33,622 nucleotides of DNA from Bradyrhizobium altum (GTDB lineage: Bacteria; Pseudomonadota; Alphaproteobacteria; Rhizobiales; Xanthobacteraceae). The stretch lies in the NCBI RefSeq assembly GCF_020889705.1, contig NZ_JACMYP010000070.1, forward strand, positions 1 to 33,622, read 5' to 3'. The position numbers and the translations under genes were made by a program. The notes below the pieces were generated by a model, which was not told where the DNA came from, did no database searches, and worked only from the letters and a program-made list of their open reading frames with translations. Below, piece by piece: positions 1 through 7,121 of this stretch. Each line of letters begins with the position of its first letter. The stretch's first letter is position 1.

Positions 1-1
1 C

Positions 2-121
2 ATCGCCCACGAGCTGCAGCGCCGCTGCGACCTCGAGCAAATCGAGGTCCCGGCCGCGCTCGAGGACTTCGTCGATCGACACACGGGCGGCCGGCACCAG
101 CTGACGTTGCGTCTCGTCTAA
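2..121 (+). CDS. C-terminal end of a small conserved protein (ligase-associated), cut by the window edge
   Basis: An open frame enters from the left edge and ends at a TAA at 119-121, giving the last 39 residues of a protein. They match the C-terminus of the complete gene at 4223-4573 closely: both share the blocks QRR-DL, VPA-L-DFVDRH and the ending LRLV. The function of the family is unknown to me. In the intact copy it sits directly before a DNA ligase gene. Here an ATG still follows the stop by a few bases but runs into a stop after six codons, so the ligase partner is lost at that point and survives only as a remnant at 406-627. Whether the missing 5' part of this gene is intact cannot be seen. 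Confidence 0.7.
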   Translation: MAHELQRRCDLEQIEVPAALEDFVDRHTGGRHQLTLRLV

Positions 122-205
122 GACATGGGGAATGCCTCAGTTTGAAATTAAACGGGAACAAGTGTTCACTTTTGTACTTAAGCCTCATCCGAGAGGTTTG
201 GGTAA

Positions 206-382
206 ATGACAGAGCATCACCAAGAACAGCTGTCGGCTGAACCGACGCAAGGCCGTATAATTCCTCGCTGCCCGGCATGCGCCGCGTTCCCCCGTCTATC
301 GCAGTCCATGCTTGACCCGCGCAGAGGCAGGACCATTCGCCTTTACCAATGTGAGTGTGGTGAACGTATCTGGGACGATTGA
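206..382 (+). CDS. Small zinc-ribbon-like protein, 58 residues
   Basis: ATG at 206 opens a 58-residue frame ending TGA at 380-382. A purine-rich GAGAGG lies about ten bases upstream. The protein has a CPAC knuckle near residues 22-25 and a second cysteine cluster, QCECG, near residues 49-52, the arrangement of a short zinc ribbon. The tail is acidic (WDD). No signal peptide or membrane segment is seen, so it is probably cytoplasmic. It sits between the decayed ligase-associated gene and the ligase remnant, upstream of another small Cys-pair protein at 624-935. Metal binding is inferred from cysteine spacing only; the cellular role is unknown. Confidence 0.5.
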   Translation: MTEHHQEQLSAEPTQGRIIPRCPACAAFPRLSQSMLDPRRGRTIRLYQCECGERIWDD

Positions 383-405
383 TGTCGTTTCAGTGGTGGA
401 CCTGA

Positions 406-627
406 GGCGCCAGCCTCGGGACGATTCGCAAACCCCGCCCAGAATACCTATCTTCCGGGCATGCCAAAGCCCTGTTTCAACCCTGCGTACCGGTCGCCGC
501 CAAGGCCGTTCCGACCGGGCCCGAATGGCTGCACGAGGTCAAGTACGACGGCTACCGCGGCCGCGTGGAGCGCGATGGCAAGACCGTGCGCGTGAGCTGC
601 TTTCGGCAGGTGGCTGACAGCAGATGA
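406..627 (+). pseudogene. Remnant of an ATP-dependent DNA ligase (LigD-type ligase domain), N-terminal piece
   Basis: The frame open from 406 to the TGA at 625-627 encodes a segment typical of the start of a LigD-type ligase domain: an FQP block, then TGPEWLHEVKYDGYR around 509-558, then RVERDGKTVRV. The KYDGYR block is ligase motif I with the lysine that is adenylated. Nothing matching motifs III, IIIa, IV or V follows, so the gene is truncated just after motif I and the frame ends in unrelated sequence. There is no credible start codon. The intact paralogue at 4576-5496 carries the equivalent KFDGYR. This is the second half of a decayed copy of the pair at 4223-5496. Confidence 0.65.
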
Positions 628-935
628 ACGAGCGACAACCTGCTTCGCCCGAGATTGTTCCCGGAAGCCAACCACCGGCGAACGCTGGTCCTCCGCCGGT
701 AGCGGCGCCAGTCCGATATTCGAAGGAGATTGACATAAGGGTCTATTTTTCATGCCGCAGCTGCGGCGCTCTTTATTCTGCGATTCAGGAGCGCGGCTCC
801 GCGCCTGTGGTCAGCTCCGGCCTCTTTAGTTGTCTACAATGCGGGAAGCCGGTCCATCATTGGTCGGGACTCTACAATTACACCCACTGGCAACGCGTTG
901 GGCGTGGAGACGGGAAGGAAGAACCTGACCGGTAA
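624..935 (+). CDS. Conserved hypothetical protein with two Cys pairs (zinc-ribbon-like)
   Basis: This 103-residue protein starts at an ATG that overlaps the stop of the ligase remnant (ATGA at 624-627). The first 40 residues are proline- and alanine-rich and look disordered. The second half has a CRSC pair near residues 44-47 and a CLQC pair near residues 70-73, separated by a hydrophobic segment, and then an aromatic tail (HWSGLYNYTHW). Two CxxC knuckles about 25 residues apart suggest a single zinc ribbon. No signal peptide is seen. I do not recognise a named family; nucleic-acid or protein binding would be a guess. Confidence 0.6.
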   Translation: MNERQPASPEIVPGSQPPANAGPPPVAAPVRYSKEIDIRVYFSCRSCGALYSAIQERGSAPVVSSGLFSCLQCGKPVHHWSGLYNYTHWQRVGRGDGKEEPDR

Positions 936-1161
936 ACGGCCGTACTCAAATAGAGCCGCTCCGGCGCGATGGGAAGAGCGCGGATGTGGGCTCCCCTCCG
1001 CAATAGCCGAGAAACCGGCCTGTGGCCCTGTGCGGGGAGCCGCGAACGCGGGAACTTAGTCCATGCCGCGTTACCCGTCCATCGCCGGCCAAAGCCATTC
1101 TGTGGGCGCCGGTGGCTGAGAGACACTCTTGTGCTCCCGCCTGCTAAGGAGGGAGTGTCTC

Positions 1162-1962
1162 GTGCCGCACCGGAAGCTGATCGCGCGTTTGCTGTCCGTC
1201 GTCGAACTGTCCGAGCAGGATCAGCTCAGACTGGGGGATATGCCCCGCGTTATCAAAACATTCGGCAACGGGGACCCTGTTGCACGGCAAGGTGAATGCC
1301 GCTGCACTGGCGCCGTTGTGATGGATGGTTTCCTGTCACTTCGGAGGGTCGTTTCCGAGCGCAATCAAATATCGTCCGTCTATGTTCCTGGAGACATGCC
1401 TGATCTCCACACTCTGCATCTGCCGGTCATGGATCACGATCTTTGCAGCGAGGGTGCCTCGACTGTCGCCTTCATACCCCATTCGCATCTTCGGCGGATC
1501 CTAAGGGACTCTCCCGGGCTGACAAACGCGTTTTGGCGGGAGACACTTATCCAAGGGGCGATCTACCGAGAATGGGTCGAAAATCTAGGTTCAAGGGCGG
1601 CGCTGCCAAGAGTCGCGCATCTGTTTTGCGAGCTTGCTACCCGGCTTGAAATGGTGGGTTTGCTCGACAAAGACAGCTTCCGTCTCCCTGTCACACAGCA
1701 AGACCTTGCGGATGCCTGCGGCCTCTCGACAGTCCATATCAATCGCACAATTCAGGAGTTGAGGAGAATGGGCTTGCTCGAATGGCGCGGACACGTCGTG
1801 AATGTGCTTCGGCGTAGAAACCTCGAGACGGTCGCCGAATTTAACGCCGGATATCTCCATGCGCTAGAAGTCCCAAGTCCGACCGGGATAACGACAGCAG
1901 CCGAGCGAACCAGGCGCCGTGATCTCGCTGCGCCCGTCATCGAGGCCGCTGAGCCGAAATGA
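1162..1962 (+). CDS. Crp/Fnr-family transcriptional regulator
   Basis: This 266-residue protein has the Crp/Fnr layout: an N-terminal cyclic-nucleotide-binding-like beta-roll (about residues 25-110, with GDPVARQGE and a YVPGDM turn), a dimerisation helix (about 120-165) and a C-terminal winged helix (about 175-215, containing VTQQDLADACGLS and the recognition stretch TVHINRTIQELRRMG). I chose GTG at 1162 because AAGGAGGGAG lies seven bases upstream; a TTG at 1129 is in frame but lacks this site. No Fnr-type N-terminal cysteine cluster is present, so an iron-sulfur oxygen sensor is unlikely; the ligand is unknown. The 3' end overlaps the convergent DUF6894 gene by 26 bases. Confidence 0.88.
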   Translation: MPHRKLIARLLSVVELSEQDQLRLGDMPRVIKTFGNGDPVARQGECRCTGAVVMDGFLSLRRVVSERNQISSVYVPGDMPDLHTLHLPVMDHDLCSEGASTVAFIPHSHLRRILRDSPGLTNAFWRETLIQGAIYREWVENLGSRAALPRVAHLFCELATRLEMVGLLDKDSFRLPVTQQDLADACGLSTVHINRTIQELRRMGLLEWRGHVVNVLRRRNLETVAEFNAGYLHALEVPSPTGITTAAERTRRRDLAAPVIEAAEPK

Positions 1963-2167
1963 CTAAACGGAAAAGCGGCTGGGAAAATTCGTCGGTGACT
2001 TCCATTTCCCAATCGTGCCCCGGCTTGAGATTTCCGTCGATGTCCTGCAGCATGCGTCCTGCCATCACGGTTGCCTCTTTCCAAGCAGCATGGCGATCGG
2101 CAAGCTCTTCTCCTTCCTCATCGCGCTTCATCGTGTCGTGTCGGACGTGAAAGAAGTATCGAGGCAT
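1937..2167 (-). CDS. DUF6894 family protein
   Basis: This 76-residue protein begins MPRYFFHVRHD, the usual start of this small rhizobial family. The conserved blocks follow: an acidic DEEGEEL segment, AAWKEAT, a DGNLKPG turn and WEMEVTDE near the C-terminus. I chose the ATG at 2165-2167 because the family motif begins there; two further in-frame starts upstream add residues not typical of the family. It is cytoplasmic by composition, and the biochemical function is unknown. It converges on the Crp/Fnr gene with a 26-base overlap. Confidence 0.8.
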   Translation of the reverse strand: MPRYFFHVRHDTMKRDEEGEELADRHAAWKEATVMAGRMLQDIDGNLKPGHDWEMEVTDEFSQPLFRLVISAQRPR

Positions 2168-2284
2168 TGAGTTTGCCCTATTGAAGGTCATGGTTGAGCC
2201 CCGGCTCCGCCGGGGAAGCGAGCCGGGGCTATGCCGTTCTCCCACGAACGATAGCAGCCAATGCGTTAGACGCAGGGACCGTTC

Positions 2285-2398
2285 CTAACGTGCCCGCTTC
2301 TTGGTGGATGCGGAGCCAAGCCGCCGCTCCACACGCTTGCGGCTGTTGCCGACCTTCTTAACCGCCTTTTGGCATCCCAATTCAGTCACAGTAAGCGA
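2285..2398 (-). pseudogene. Remnant of a DUF3606-type small basic protein
   Basis: The minus strand encodes a tail reading QKAVKKVGNSRKRVERRLGSAS followed by a lysine- and arginine-rich end and a TAG stop. It parallels the C-terminus of the intact gene at 3864-4094 (KRAVKKVGNSRNQVERRLGSAM). Upstream of the KAVKK block the frame loses similarity, and the expected YEV-YEAKKTG segment and start codon are missing. I read it as a 5'-truncated duplicate. A very short independent gene cannot be excluded. Confidence 0.5.
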
Positions 2399-2527
2399 GC
2401 TTTGTGACGCTGAGCAGCGTTCTCTCTTGGCCCCCAGCCCGAAGTCGCTGGCTCAGTCCCACGGCGCCAACGCCGCGAGGAAAGTCGGGGCCGTGCCTTT
2501 TTGAAACGTCGCGATCCAAATAAATAC

Positions 2528-2560
2528 GCCGCCGGGCCCGAAATGCTTTGTCCCGGCGGC
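2528..2560. other. GC-rich hairpin, possible structured RNA element
   Basis: A perfect 9-base inverted repeat, GCCGCCGGG (2528-2536) and CCCGGCGGC (2552-2560), encloses a 15-base loop. No T-run follows. It lies in a stretch without a recognisable gene and about 270 bases before a terminator-like hairpin at 2826-2858. It may belong to a non-coding transcript, but GC-rich DNA gives such repeats by chance. Confidence 0.3.
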
Positions 2561-2825
2561 GGCTTGGCTCATCTGGGGACTGGCAATCCCAGCAAAGTCC
2601 GTAACAGCAAGGTGCGGGCCACTTGCACGCTGCAGCGGACGAGGTTGATAGCGGGACCAAGTCGGGCTTTCCTATCTGGAGCTTAAAGGTTCACCTGCAA
2701 AGCTTCACCGGCCGTTTAAAAACGTGACTGTCCTACTCAGCCGGCCCGCTGGTAGGAACCAAGCGCTGGCAGCTACCGTTATTGGGCCGCCAGTGTTGTT
2801 CGGCAACAGCGCTGTTTTGTGGAAG

Positions 2826-2869
2826 CCGGCCTCAGCGTGTGCCTCTCGCTGAGGCTGGTCTCACTTTTT
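2826..2869 (+). terminator. Intrinsic-terminator-like hairpin
   Basis: Arms CCGGCCTCAGCG (2826-2837) and CGCTGAGGCTGG (2847-2858) pair over 12 positions with one G-T wobble and a 9-base loop. A TTTTT run follows at 2865-2869. No protein gene on the plus strand ends just upstream, so the transcript it would end is unidentified. The hypothetical gene at 2887 starts 17 bases after the T-run. Confidence 0.5.
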
Positions 2870-2886
2870 GTAGATGAGTGTGAGCC

Positions 2887-3129
2887 ATGCGCGACCAACT
2901 CCAACATCGGGGCAATCGACTTGTCGTAATCGAGCAGCCAGGCGGCGGGTATCTCATTGAAATTGTCACTCCAGATGGTCAAACCATCCGAACGATGACC
3001 TATCAGAGTACGAAGGCAGCCATCGGTGCGGCGAAGAGGACTATTAAACTACATCCCGAACACGTGCGATCTGGCATTCGGGCCCGCTCCCTTAGCGAAA
3101 GAACTGGTAGCGCGTCGTCGCGAGCATAG
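2887..3129 (+). CDS. Hypothetical protein, 80 residues
   Basis: The coding look is best over residues 12-57: alternating beta-type stretches (RLVVIEQPGGGYLIEIVTPDGQTIRTMTY), then an alanine- and lysine-rich helix. That resembles a small compact alpha/beta fold. No cysteine cluster, signal peptide or membrane segment is present. The ATG at 2887 has only a weak GAG-type site upstream. The last 20 residues are arginine- and serine-rich and may be a read-through tail. I do not recognise the family. Confidence 0.45.
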   Translation: MRDQLQHRGNRLVVIEQPGGGYLIEIVTPDGQTIRTMTYQSTKAAIGAAKRTIKLHPEHVRSGIRARSLSERTGSASSRA

Positions 3130-3491
3130 CCGATCGAAGAGACCTGAGGCCGTGCGTTCGATCACGAGGCAACGGCGAAGCGAGCCTATGCGAGACTGCG
3201 CCAGCCAATCGCGAAATCAAAGCTGAGCAAGTCGCTGCCATGCAAGCAGCCTCAGCAGCGCTGCGACACAAGAATCCCAGCGCCACCGGCGGGGCCGCGT
3301 GGGACTTTGGCTCGGTGTGAATGAAACGAGACTTGGCAGGATCGGTGCATTCACCGAATTTCCCAATTGCCGGTAACCCAACTTGTTCCTGGCGCCGACT
3401 GCAAAAATCCCGTCGCACCGGGGGTGAGCGCCGGGATTGTCACCAATGAAGTAGTGTGATTGTTGCGTTCATCGGAACCGATACAGGGTTG
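3130..3491. other. About 360 bases without a supported gene
   Basis: Frames on both strands are short or lack start sites. One plus-strand segment near 3208-3320 reads like protein (EIKAEQVAAMQAASAALRH, ending DFGSV and a stop) but is preceded by a stop codon and may be a decayed gene end. A frame at 3092-3418 on the minus strand overlaps it without family similarity. Nothing else is evident. Confidence 0.45.
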
Positions 3492-3710
3492 CTAGCGATG
3501 ACGAGAATCGTTCTGATTTAGCAGGATTCTAACCCGTCTCCGCTCTTCTGTCCTTGTCGGGAGGCGCACACCAAGGAGGCGGGCCCGGTCAAAAATGGAT
3601 TGAACCGGTCGCTTCAGCGCAACGGCAATGCGGTTTGCGCTCGCTCGAGCATCAATCATAGCTTTCAGCTTTTCGACTTCCTCAGCTGCCCATTTTCGAT
3701 AGCGCATCAT
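3492..3710 (-). CDS. Small SANT/Myb-like helix-turn-helix protein
   Basis: This 72-residue protein opens with WAAEEVEKLKAMI and continues with a helix (SANRIAVALKRPVQSI) and RARLLGVRL. That is the pattern of a short Myb/SANT or GcrA-like helix-turn-helix: a tryptophan-led first helix, a polar helix, then a basic recognition helix. The gene at 30623-30814 has the same plan and similar length. I chose the ATG at 3708-3710; the next codon is also ATG, and a TTG two codons upstream is possible. DNA binding is inferred from composition and helix spacing, and targets are unknown. Confidence 0.6.
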   Translation of the reverse strand: MMRYRKWAAEEVEKLKAMIDARASANRIAVALKRPVQSIFDRARLLGVRLPTRTEERRRVRILLNQNDSRHR

Positions 3711-3863
3711 TTTCAATTATTTGTCGACCCAAGCGTTCCTTTTACAAGGAGACGGCTTAGCGGCCCGAAGCGGTGGCTGCTACTCGAGCAAATGCCCTGG
3801 CTCTTCGGGGCGAGAGCCGGGGCACGTTCATCTACCAATGCCGATCTCCACGAGCGGCACAGG

Positions 3864-4094
3864 CTAACGTGACCTCGACCGTGTCGCTCCTAGCGACTTC
3901 TTCATTGCTGATCCGAGGCGTCGCTCAACTTGATTTCGGCTATTGCCGACCTTCTTGACCGCCCTCTTCACAGAGGCGGCGGACTTACCCGTCTTTTTTG
4001 CCTCATAAGTCACCTCGTAGTCCTGGCCGCCGGCAACGCGCGCGCGGTCTTGCTTGCGACCGCGCGCTGTCTGCTTCTTCGCCTTCTTTGCCAT
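3864..4094 (-). CDS. DUF3606-type small basic protein
   Basis: This 76-residue, strongly basic protein starts MAKKAKKQTARGRKQD. It has a central GGQDYEVTYEAKKTGKSAASVKRAVKKVGNSRNQVERRL segment (over 20 residues, about 24-63) that matches the DUF3606 plan of two helices around a KKTG-type turn. The ATG at 4092-4094 follows an AGGGAG site about six bases away. The basic ends suggest nucleic-acid contact, but the family function is unknown. It is divergent from the ligase pair at 4223-5496, with 128 bases between starts. A decayed relative lies at 2285-2398. Confidence 0.7.
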   Translation of the reverse strand: MAKKAKKQTARGRKQDRARVAGGQDYEVTYEAKKTGKSAASVKRAVKKVGNSRNQVERRLGSAMKKSLGATRSRSR

Positions 4095-4222
4095 CCTGGC
4101 TCTCCCTGTTAAAACGGAGGCAAAACGCAAAGCATTGAAGGGGCTCCTCACGAGGCCGAGGCCTCGGAACGAATCGGACGGCGCTCGCTTGAATCCCATA
4201 TTGCCGCGTGTGGAGTAGCATT

Positions 4223-4573
4223 ATGCGTAAATCAGATTGGACCCCCTCTATCGTCCCGAGCGATGACCAGACCGTTTATTTGGTCGCCGATGACTTTGGC
4301 CCCATTGGCCGCGCCTGGCGGGAAGCGGACTTTGAGGCGGCGGACCTGGAGACTGTCGTTCAAGACATGATCGCCGGCGAGTACTCGAGCCCGATTAGGG
4401 TCGCTGCCTTCAATACATCCGAGCGTTGGTCCGAAGACGTCTCAGAGGACATTGCGCGCGAGATCCAGCGGCGATACGACCTGCAACTTACCGACGTGCC
4501 CGCCCACCTCCAGGATTTCGTCGACCGCCATGTCGGCCGCGACCAGAGACAACTCGTCCTGCGTCTGGTCTAG
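4223..4573 (+). CDS. Small conserved protein paired with DNA ligase
   Basis: This 116-residue acidic protein has no signal peptide or membrane segment. It opens MRKSDWTPSIVPSDDQTVYLV, carries a central segment of aspartate and glutamate, and ends DFVDRHVGRDQRQLVLRLV. I chose the ATG at 4223 because TGGAG lies a few bases upstream; the first in-frame start at 4208 would put this site inside the gene. Only two bases separate the stop from the ligase start, so the two genes are almost certainly co-translated. The left window edge carries a second copy, also next to a ligase fragment. That recurring pairing implies a repair-linked role, but the activity is unknown. Confidence 0.75.
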   Translation: MRKSDWTPSIVPSDDQTVYLVADDFGPIGRAWREADFEAADLETVVQDMIAGEYSSPIRVAAFNTSERWSEDVSEDIAREIQRRYDLQLTDVPAHLQDFVDRHVGRDQRQLVLRLV

Positions 4574-4575
4574 AC

Positions 4576-5496
4576 ATGCGGTTCCGGCGCAAAAAGCCTG
4601 AGCCGATCGGGACCAAGGCGCTTTTTCCGGGCTTCATCGCGCCGGCTCTCGCATCGCCGATCGAGAAGGTGCCTAGCGGCTCGCGCTGGATCCACGAGAT
4701 CAAGTTCGATGGTTATCGAGTCCAGACCCATCTCGCAAACGAGACCGTGACGATCTACACGCGCCGCGGCCACGACTGGACCAGGCGGTTCAAGAAAGTC
4801 GCCGACAATGCCTGGCACATCTCCGCCGCGTCGGCGATCATAGACGGCGAGATCGTGGTGCCAGCTGCCGACGGCACCACCGACTTCTCAGTGCTGCAGA
4901 ACGAACTGCGCGGCACCTCGACCAGGATCGTGCTGGTCGTCTTCGATCTGCTCTATCTGAACGGCCGCGATCTCCGGAAGCTGCCGCTGCGGGAGCGCAA
5001 GGCTGTGCTGAAGAAACTCATCGCCGGCACCGACATCCAGTTCAGCGAGAGCTTCGAGGTCGACGGCCCCGAGATGTTCACCCATGCCTGCAAGCTCGGC
5101 TATGAGGGCGTGGTGTCGAAGGTGGCGGACAGCGTCTATCCGACCGGCGCCCGCAGCCGCGACTGGGTCAAGAAGACCTGCGCCCAGCGCGAGACCCTGA
5201 CCATCGCCGGCTTCGCCCTCGACGGCAATGAGTGGGACGGCATCTATCTGGGCAGGCGCCAGGGCGACGAGCTGACCTATGCAGGCAAGGTCGACCACGG
5301 CTTTGACAAGGGCTCAGCCGATCTGCGCAAACGCCTGACGCCGCTGATCCGCAAGACCCAGCCGTACAGCAAGCGCGTCAAGCACAAGGCGATCTGGGTC
5401 GAGCCGAAGCTGTTGGCCGAGATCGAGTACCGGGCCAAATCCGCCGAGAGCAAGGTGCGGCATCCTTTCTTCCGCGGTGTCCGGGAGGACCTATGA
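4576..5496 (+). CDS. ATP-dependent DNA ligase (LigD-type ligase domain, standalone)
   Basis: This 306-residue cytoplasmic enzyme should seal nicks in duplex DNA through a lysyl-AMP intermediate. The nucleotidyltransferase motifs are in order: motif I EIKFDGYR with Lys43, motif III DGEIVV at 90-95, motif IIIa FDLLYLNGRDL at 123-133, motif IV EGVVSK at 177-182 and motif V WVKK at 197-200. A C-terminal OB-fold follows from about 205 (GIYLGRRQGDELTYAGKV). It lacks the polymerase and phosphoesterase domains of full LigD. I chose the ATG at 4576 because motif spacing fits and it lies two bases after the upstream stop; longer in-frame starts lie inside that gene. A role in Ku-type end joining is likely, but no Ku gene is in the window. 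Confidence 0.92.
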   Translation: MRFRRKKPEPIGTKALFPGFIAPALASPIEKVPSGSRWIHEIKFDGYRVQTHLANETVTIYTRRGHDWTRRFKKVADNAWHISAASAIIDGEIVVPAADGTTDFSVLQNELRGTSTRIVLVVFDLLYLNGRDLRKLPLRERKAVLKKLIAGTDIQFSESFEVDGPEMFTHACKLGYEGVVSKVADSVYPTGARSRDWVKKTCAQRETLTIAGFALDGNEWDGIYLGRRQGDELTYAGKVDHGFDKGSADLRKRLTPLIRKTQPYSKRVKHKAIWVEPKLLAEIEYRAKSAESKVRHPFFRGVREDL

Positions 5497-5640
5497 GTGA
5501 GCCGGCCTGCATCCGATGTCTTTGATTACCTTTACAAGTAAAAGTCGCAGGGCATCGTCCGTGAAAACGCTCAGAGAGCCACTGGAACTGCTGAATTTCT
5601 CAGCGTTTGCGGGAGGCTCGAATGTTGGGATCGCGAAGAC

Positions 5641-5985
5641 ATGAAATGGATTCTAGTCGTATTGGTTGGTGGCGTAGCGCCGGTTCAAACCGATCTTGTG
5701 TTCGAGAAGCTCTCCGATTGCTTGACCGCTGAGGAGCAGTTGCAACAGACTTATGCGAACGCCTACAGCGCCTTGAGTCAACGCTCGATGATGGATAACG
5801 ACGAATTCAATAGGCGCCGTGGCCGCCACCACCGCCGAGCTCGAGAGGACGCCGCCGGAAAACTTGCGAATGCCGGGACCTGCATTCCGCATAATGGTAC
5901 GGATCAGCCAATCACCTCTCTGGATCAACCAGCGCCGGCGCCTCAGCCACCCTCGCCCACACCCCCACCAAGCCCAAAGCCATAG
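5641..5985 (+). CDS. Conserved hypothetical protein with N-terminal hydrophobic segment and Pro-rich tail
   Basis: This 114-residue protein begins MKWILVVLVGGVAPVQTDLVF, a short hydrophobic stretch that may be an export or anchor signal. It continues with a helical EKLSDCLTAEEQLQQTYANAY segment. A second cysteine lies near residue 81 (AGTCIP), so one disulfide is possible in the periplasm. The last 25 residues are almost all proline, alanine, glutamine and serine. The ribosome site before the ATG is weak (GGGATCGCGAAG). The family resembles short exported rhizobial proteins of unknown function. Confidence 0.6.
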   Translation: MKWILVVLVGGVAPVQTDLVFEKLSDCLTAEEQLQQTYANAYSALSQRSMMDNDEFNRRRGRHHRRAREDAAGKLANAGTCIPHNGTDQPITSLDQPAPAPQPPSPTPPPSPKP

Positions 5986-6063
5986 AGCCAACTCTTACAC
6001 GCTATGTGACAACCGCCGCCCGAGCTGCGGCAACACTCTTTCGCGCCGAAACGGCCCGTCCAT

Positions 6064-6174
6064 TCAGGACGAGCCGCTTCTGATCGAATGGCATCGGTGC
6101 ATGTGAACTAACCAGTATCCAGCACCGCCAACAACAATAAGCGTGGGGATCCCCCACAATAAGATTACGGGCAT
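6064..6174 (-). CDS. Small single-pass membrane protein, 36 residues
   Basis: On the minus strand an ATG at 6172-6174 opens 36 codons ending TGA at 6064-6066. The product starts MPVILLWGIPTLIVVGGAGY, one ideal transmembrane helix with a glycine-rich second half, followed by a His- and Arg-rich tail (LVHMHRCH). This looks like a genuine short membrane protein rather than a random frame: hydrophobic and charged residues are cleanly separated. The start has only a weak AGGA site directly before it. It lies downstream of, and on the same strand as, the secreted-protein gene at 6205-6432. Confidence 0.45.
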   Translation of the reverse strand: MPVILLWGIPTLIVVGGAGYWLVHMHRCHSIRSGSS

Positions 6175-6204
6175 TCCTATGCCTGCACTATGGGCGAGAA
6201 GGGT

Positions 6205-6432
6205 TTACTGCTCGGTGCAGACCTTCGTGGTCTTCACCGCGGATTCAGCTTCCGTCTTCGTCTTGTAAACGCCGTCGCCCACCACAGTCGTGGTTGTGGT
6301 TGTCGGCTTGGTGTCGACCACGGTGCACTTCTTGGTGCTGGCGTCGCGCACGATATAGAACTCAGCTGCGCTAGCGGCCTGCGTAGCAAATGCGAACGCT
6401 GCGAGGGCACCGCATACAATGAGCTTCTTCAT
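6205..6432 (-). CDS. Small secreted protein, 75 residues
   Basis: A clear Sec signal peptide (MKKLIVCGALAAFAFATQA, cleavage near ASAAE) is followed by about 52 mature residues. The mature part holds two cysteines (KKCTVV and the C-terminal KVCTEQ), probably one disulfide, and a run of threonines in between. GGAGGAG lies eight bases before the ATG at 6430-6432, so the start is secure. It is a small periplasmic protein of a type common in Bradyrhizobium; the function is unknown. Confidence 0.75.
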   Translation of the reverse strand: MKKLIVCGALAAFAFATQAASAAEFYIVRDASTKKCTVVDTKPTTTTTTVVGDGVYKTKTEAESAVKTTKVCTEQ

Positions 6433-7121
6433 TTCAAGTCTCCTCCAATGGACTTCAAAGTAGCCATTGCCAACAGCAACTTTGGTCGGAGGTTCCTATT
6501 TTCCCGATTGATATGAAGCGGGTAAGCGGGGGGCATTGTGGCCGCATTGGGAGACCGATTGCCGATTTTGCCCGAATCGAACGGTGGCCGCAGCGACCCA
6601 TCCTCTACAAGCTTGCCAGGAGCCGCTCGAGCTGCGGCCCGCTGGCGGTATCGCTCGCCCGGCGGCGGCGCGCCGGCCGCTTGATCGTAGTGGATGCACA
6701 TCCAGCCGAAGCTGTCCGCCGCGAGGACCAATCGTGTTCGGGCTCGAGCCCGATGTTGCGGTCATCGCTCGAGCGCTTTTCGTGCTACCAGCCGAGAGCA
6801 TCGCGGCCCGCCCCCGTAATCTGAGCGTTGAAGCGAATACGCGGGAAGAGCCGCCGGCCGGTCTCAATGCGCGCCGGGTCGCGACCGCCTTCCTGGTTCG
6901 GCTGGCCGTCCACCCGGCGCAGCGCCGCGGGCGCCCTGCCCGGCCTGCAACAAGCCAAAGCCGCACGATGAACACACCTAAAGGTGCTAAGGCGTGCGCT
7001 TAGACGCAAAGGGACGCTCCACCGCGATCCGCAACCTCATCAGGCTTAGGCCACAGAGTTCCTATAAACGCAGTTGGGCGCACCCTCGGACGGGAAATGA
7101 TCCCCTCAGAGAGGCGCTGCC
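6433..7121. other. About 690 bases without a supported gene
   Basis: Long frames exist on both strands (for example 6536-7003 plus and 6496-6975 minus), but they mirror each other in GC-rich DNA, are packed with Arg, Ala and Pro, and lack ribosome sites or family motifs. A minus-strand segment near 6640-6730 (GWMCIHYDQAAG) looks slightly more protein-like and might be a decayed gene. I see no repeat or RNA gene. Confidence 0.45.

Larger units (their letters stand above)
2286..2886. other. About 600 bases without an intact gene
   Basis: Apart from the DUF3606-like remnant at its left end, I see no protein-coding signal here. Short frames on both strands lack family similarity and plausible ribosome sites. 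The stretch does contain the GC-rich hairpin at 2528-2560 and a terminator-like hairpin with a T-run at 2826-2869, which together could delimit a small RNA on the plus strand. Confidence 0.5.

Noticed and set aside
3373..3399. GTAACC followed by CGAC after 17 bases, resembling the ECF site
   Set aside because: The -10 lacks CGAA or CGTA, the spacing is off, and no gene starts within reach downstream.
3092..3418. 108-codon minus-strand frame
   Set aside because: No family similarity, no ribosome site, and it overlaps the end of a better plus-strand gene.
4888..5298. 136-codon frame antisense to the DNA ligase gene
   Set aside because: It is a mirror of GC-rich codons in a clearly functional gene, with no ribosome site and Ala/Gly/Leu-rich composition.
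6496..7003. Two overlapping long frames on opposite strands (about 155 residues each)
   Set aside because: Both are Arg/Ala/Pro-rich without motifs; GC-rich non-coding DNA gives such pairs.
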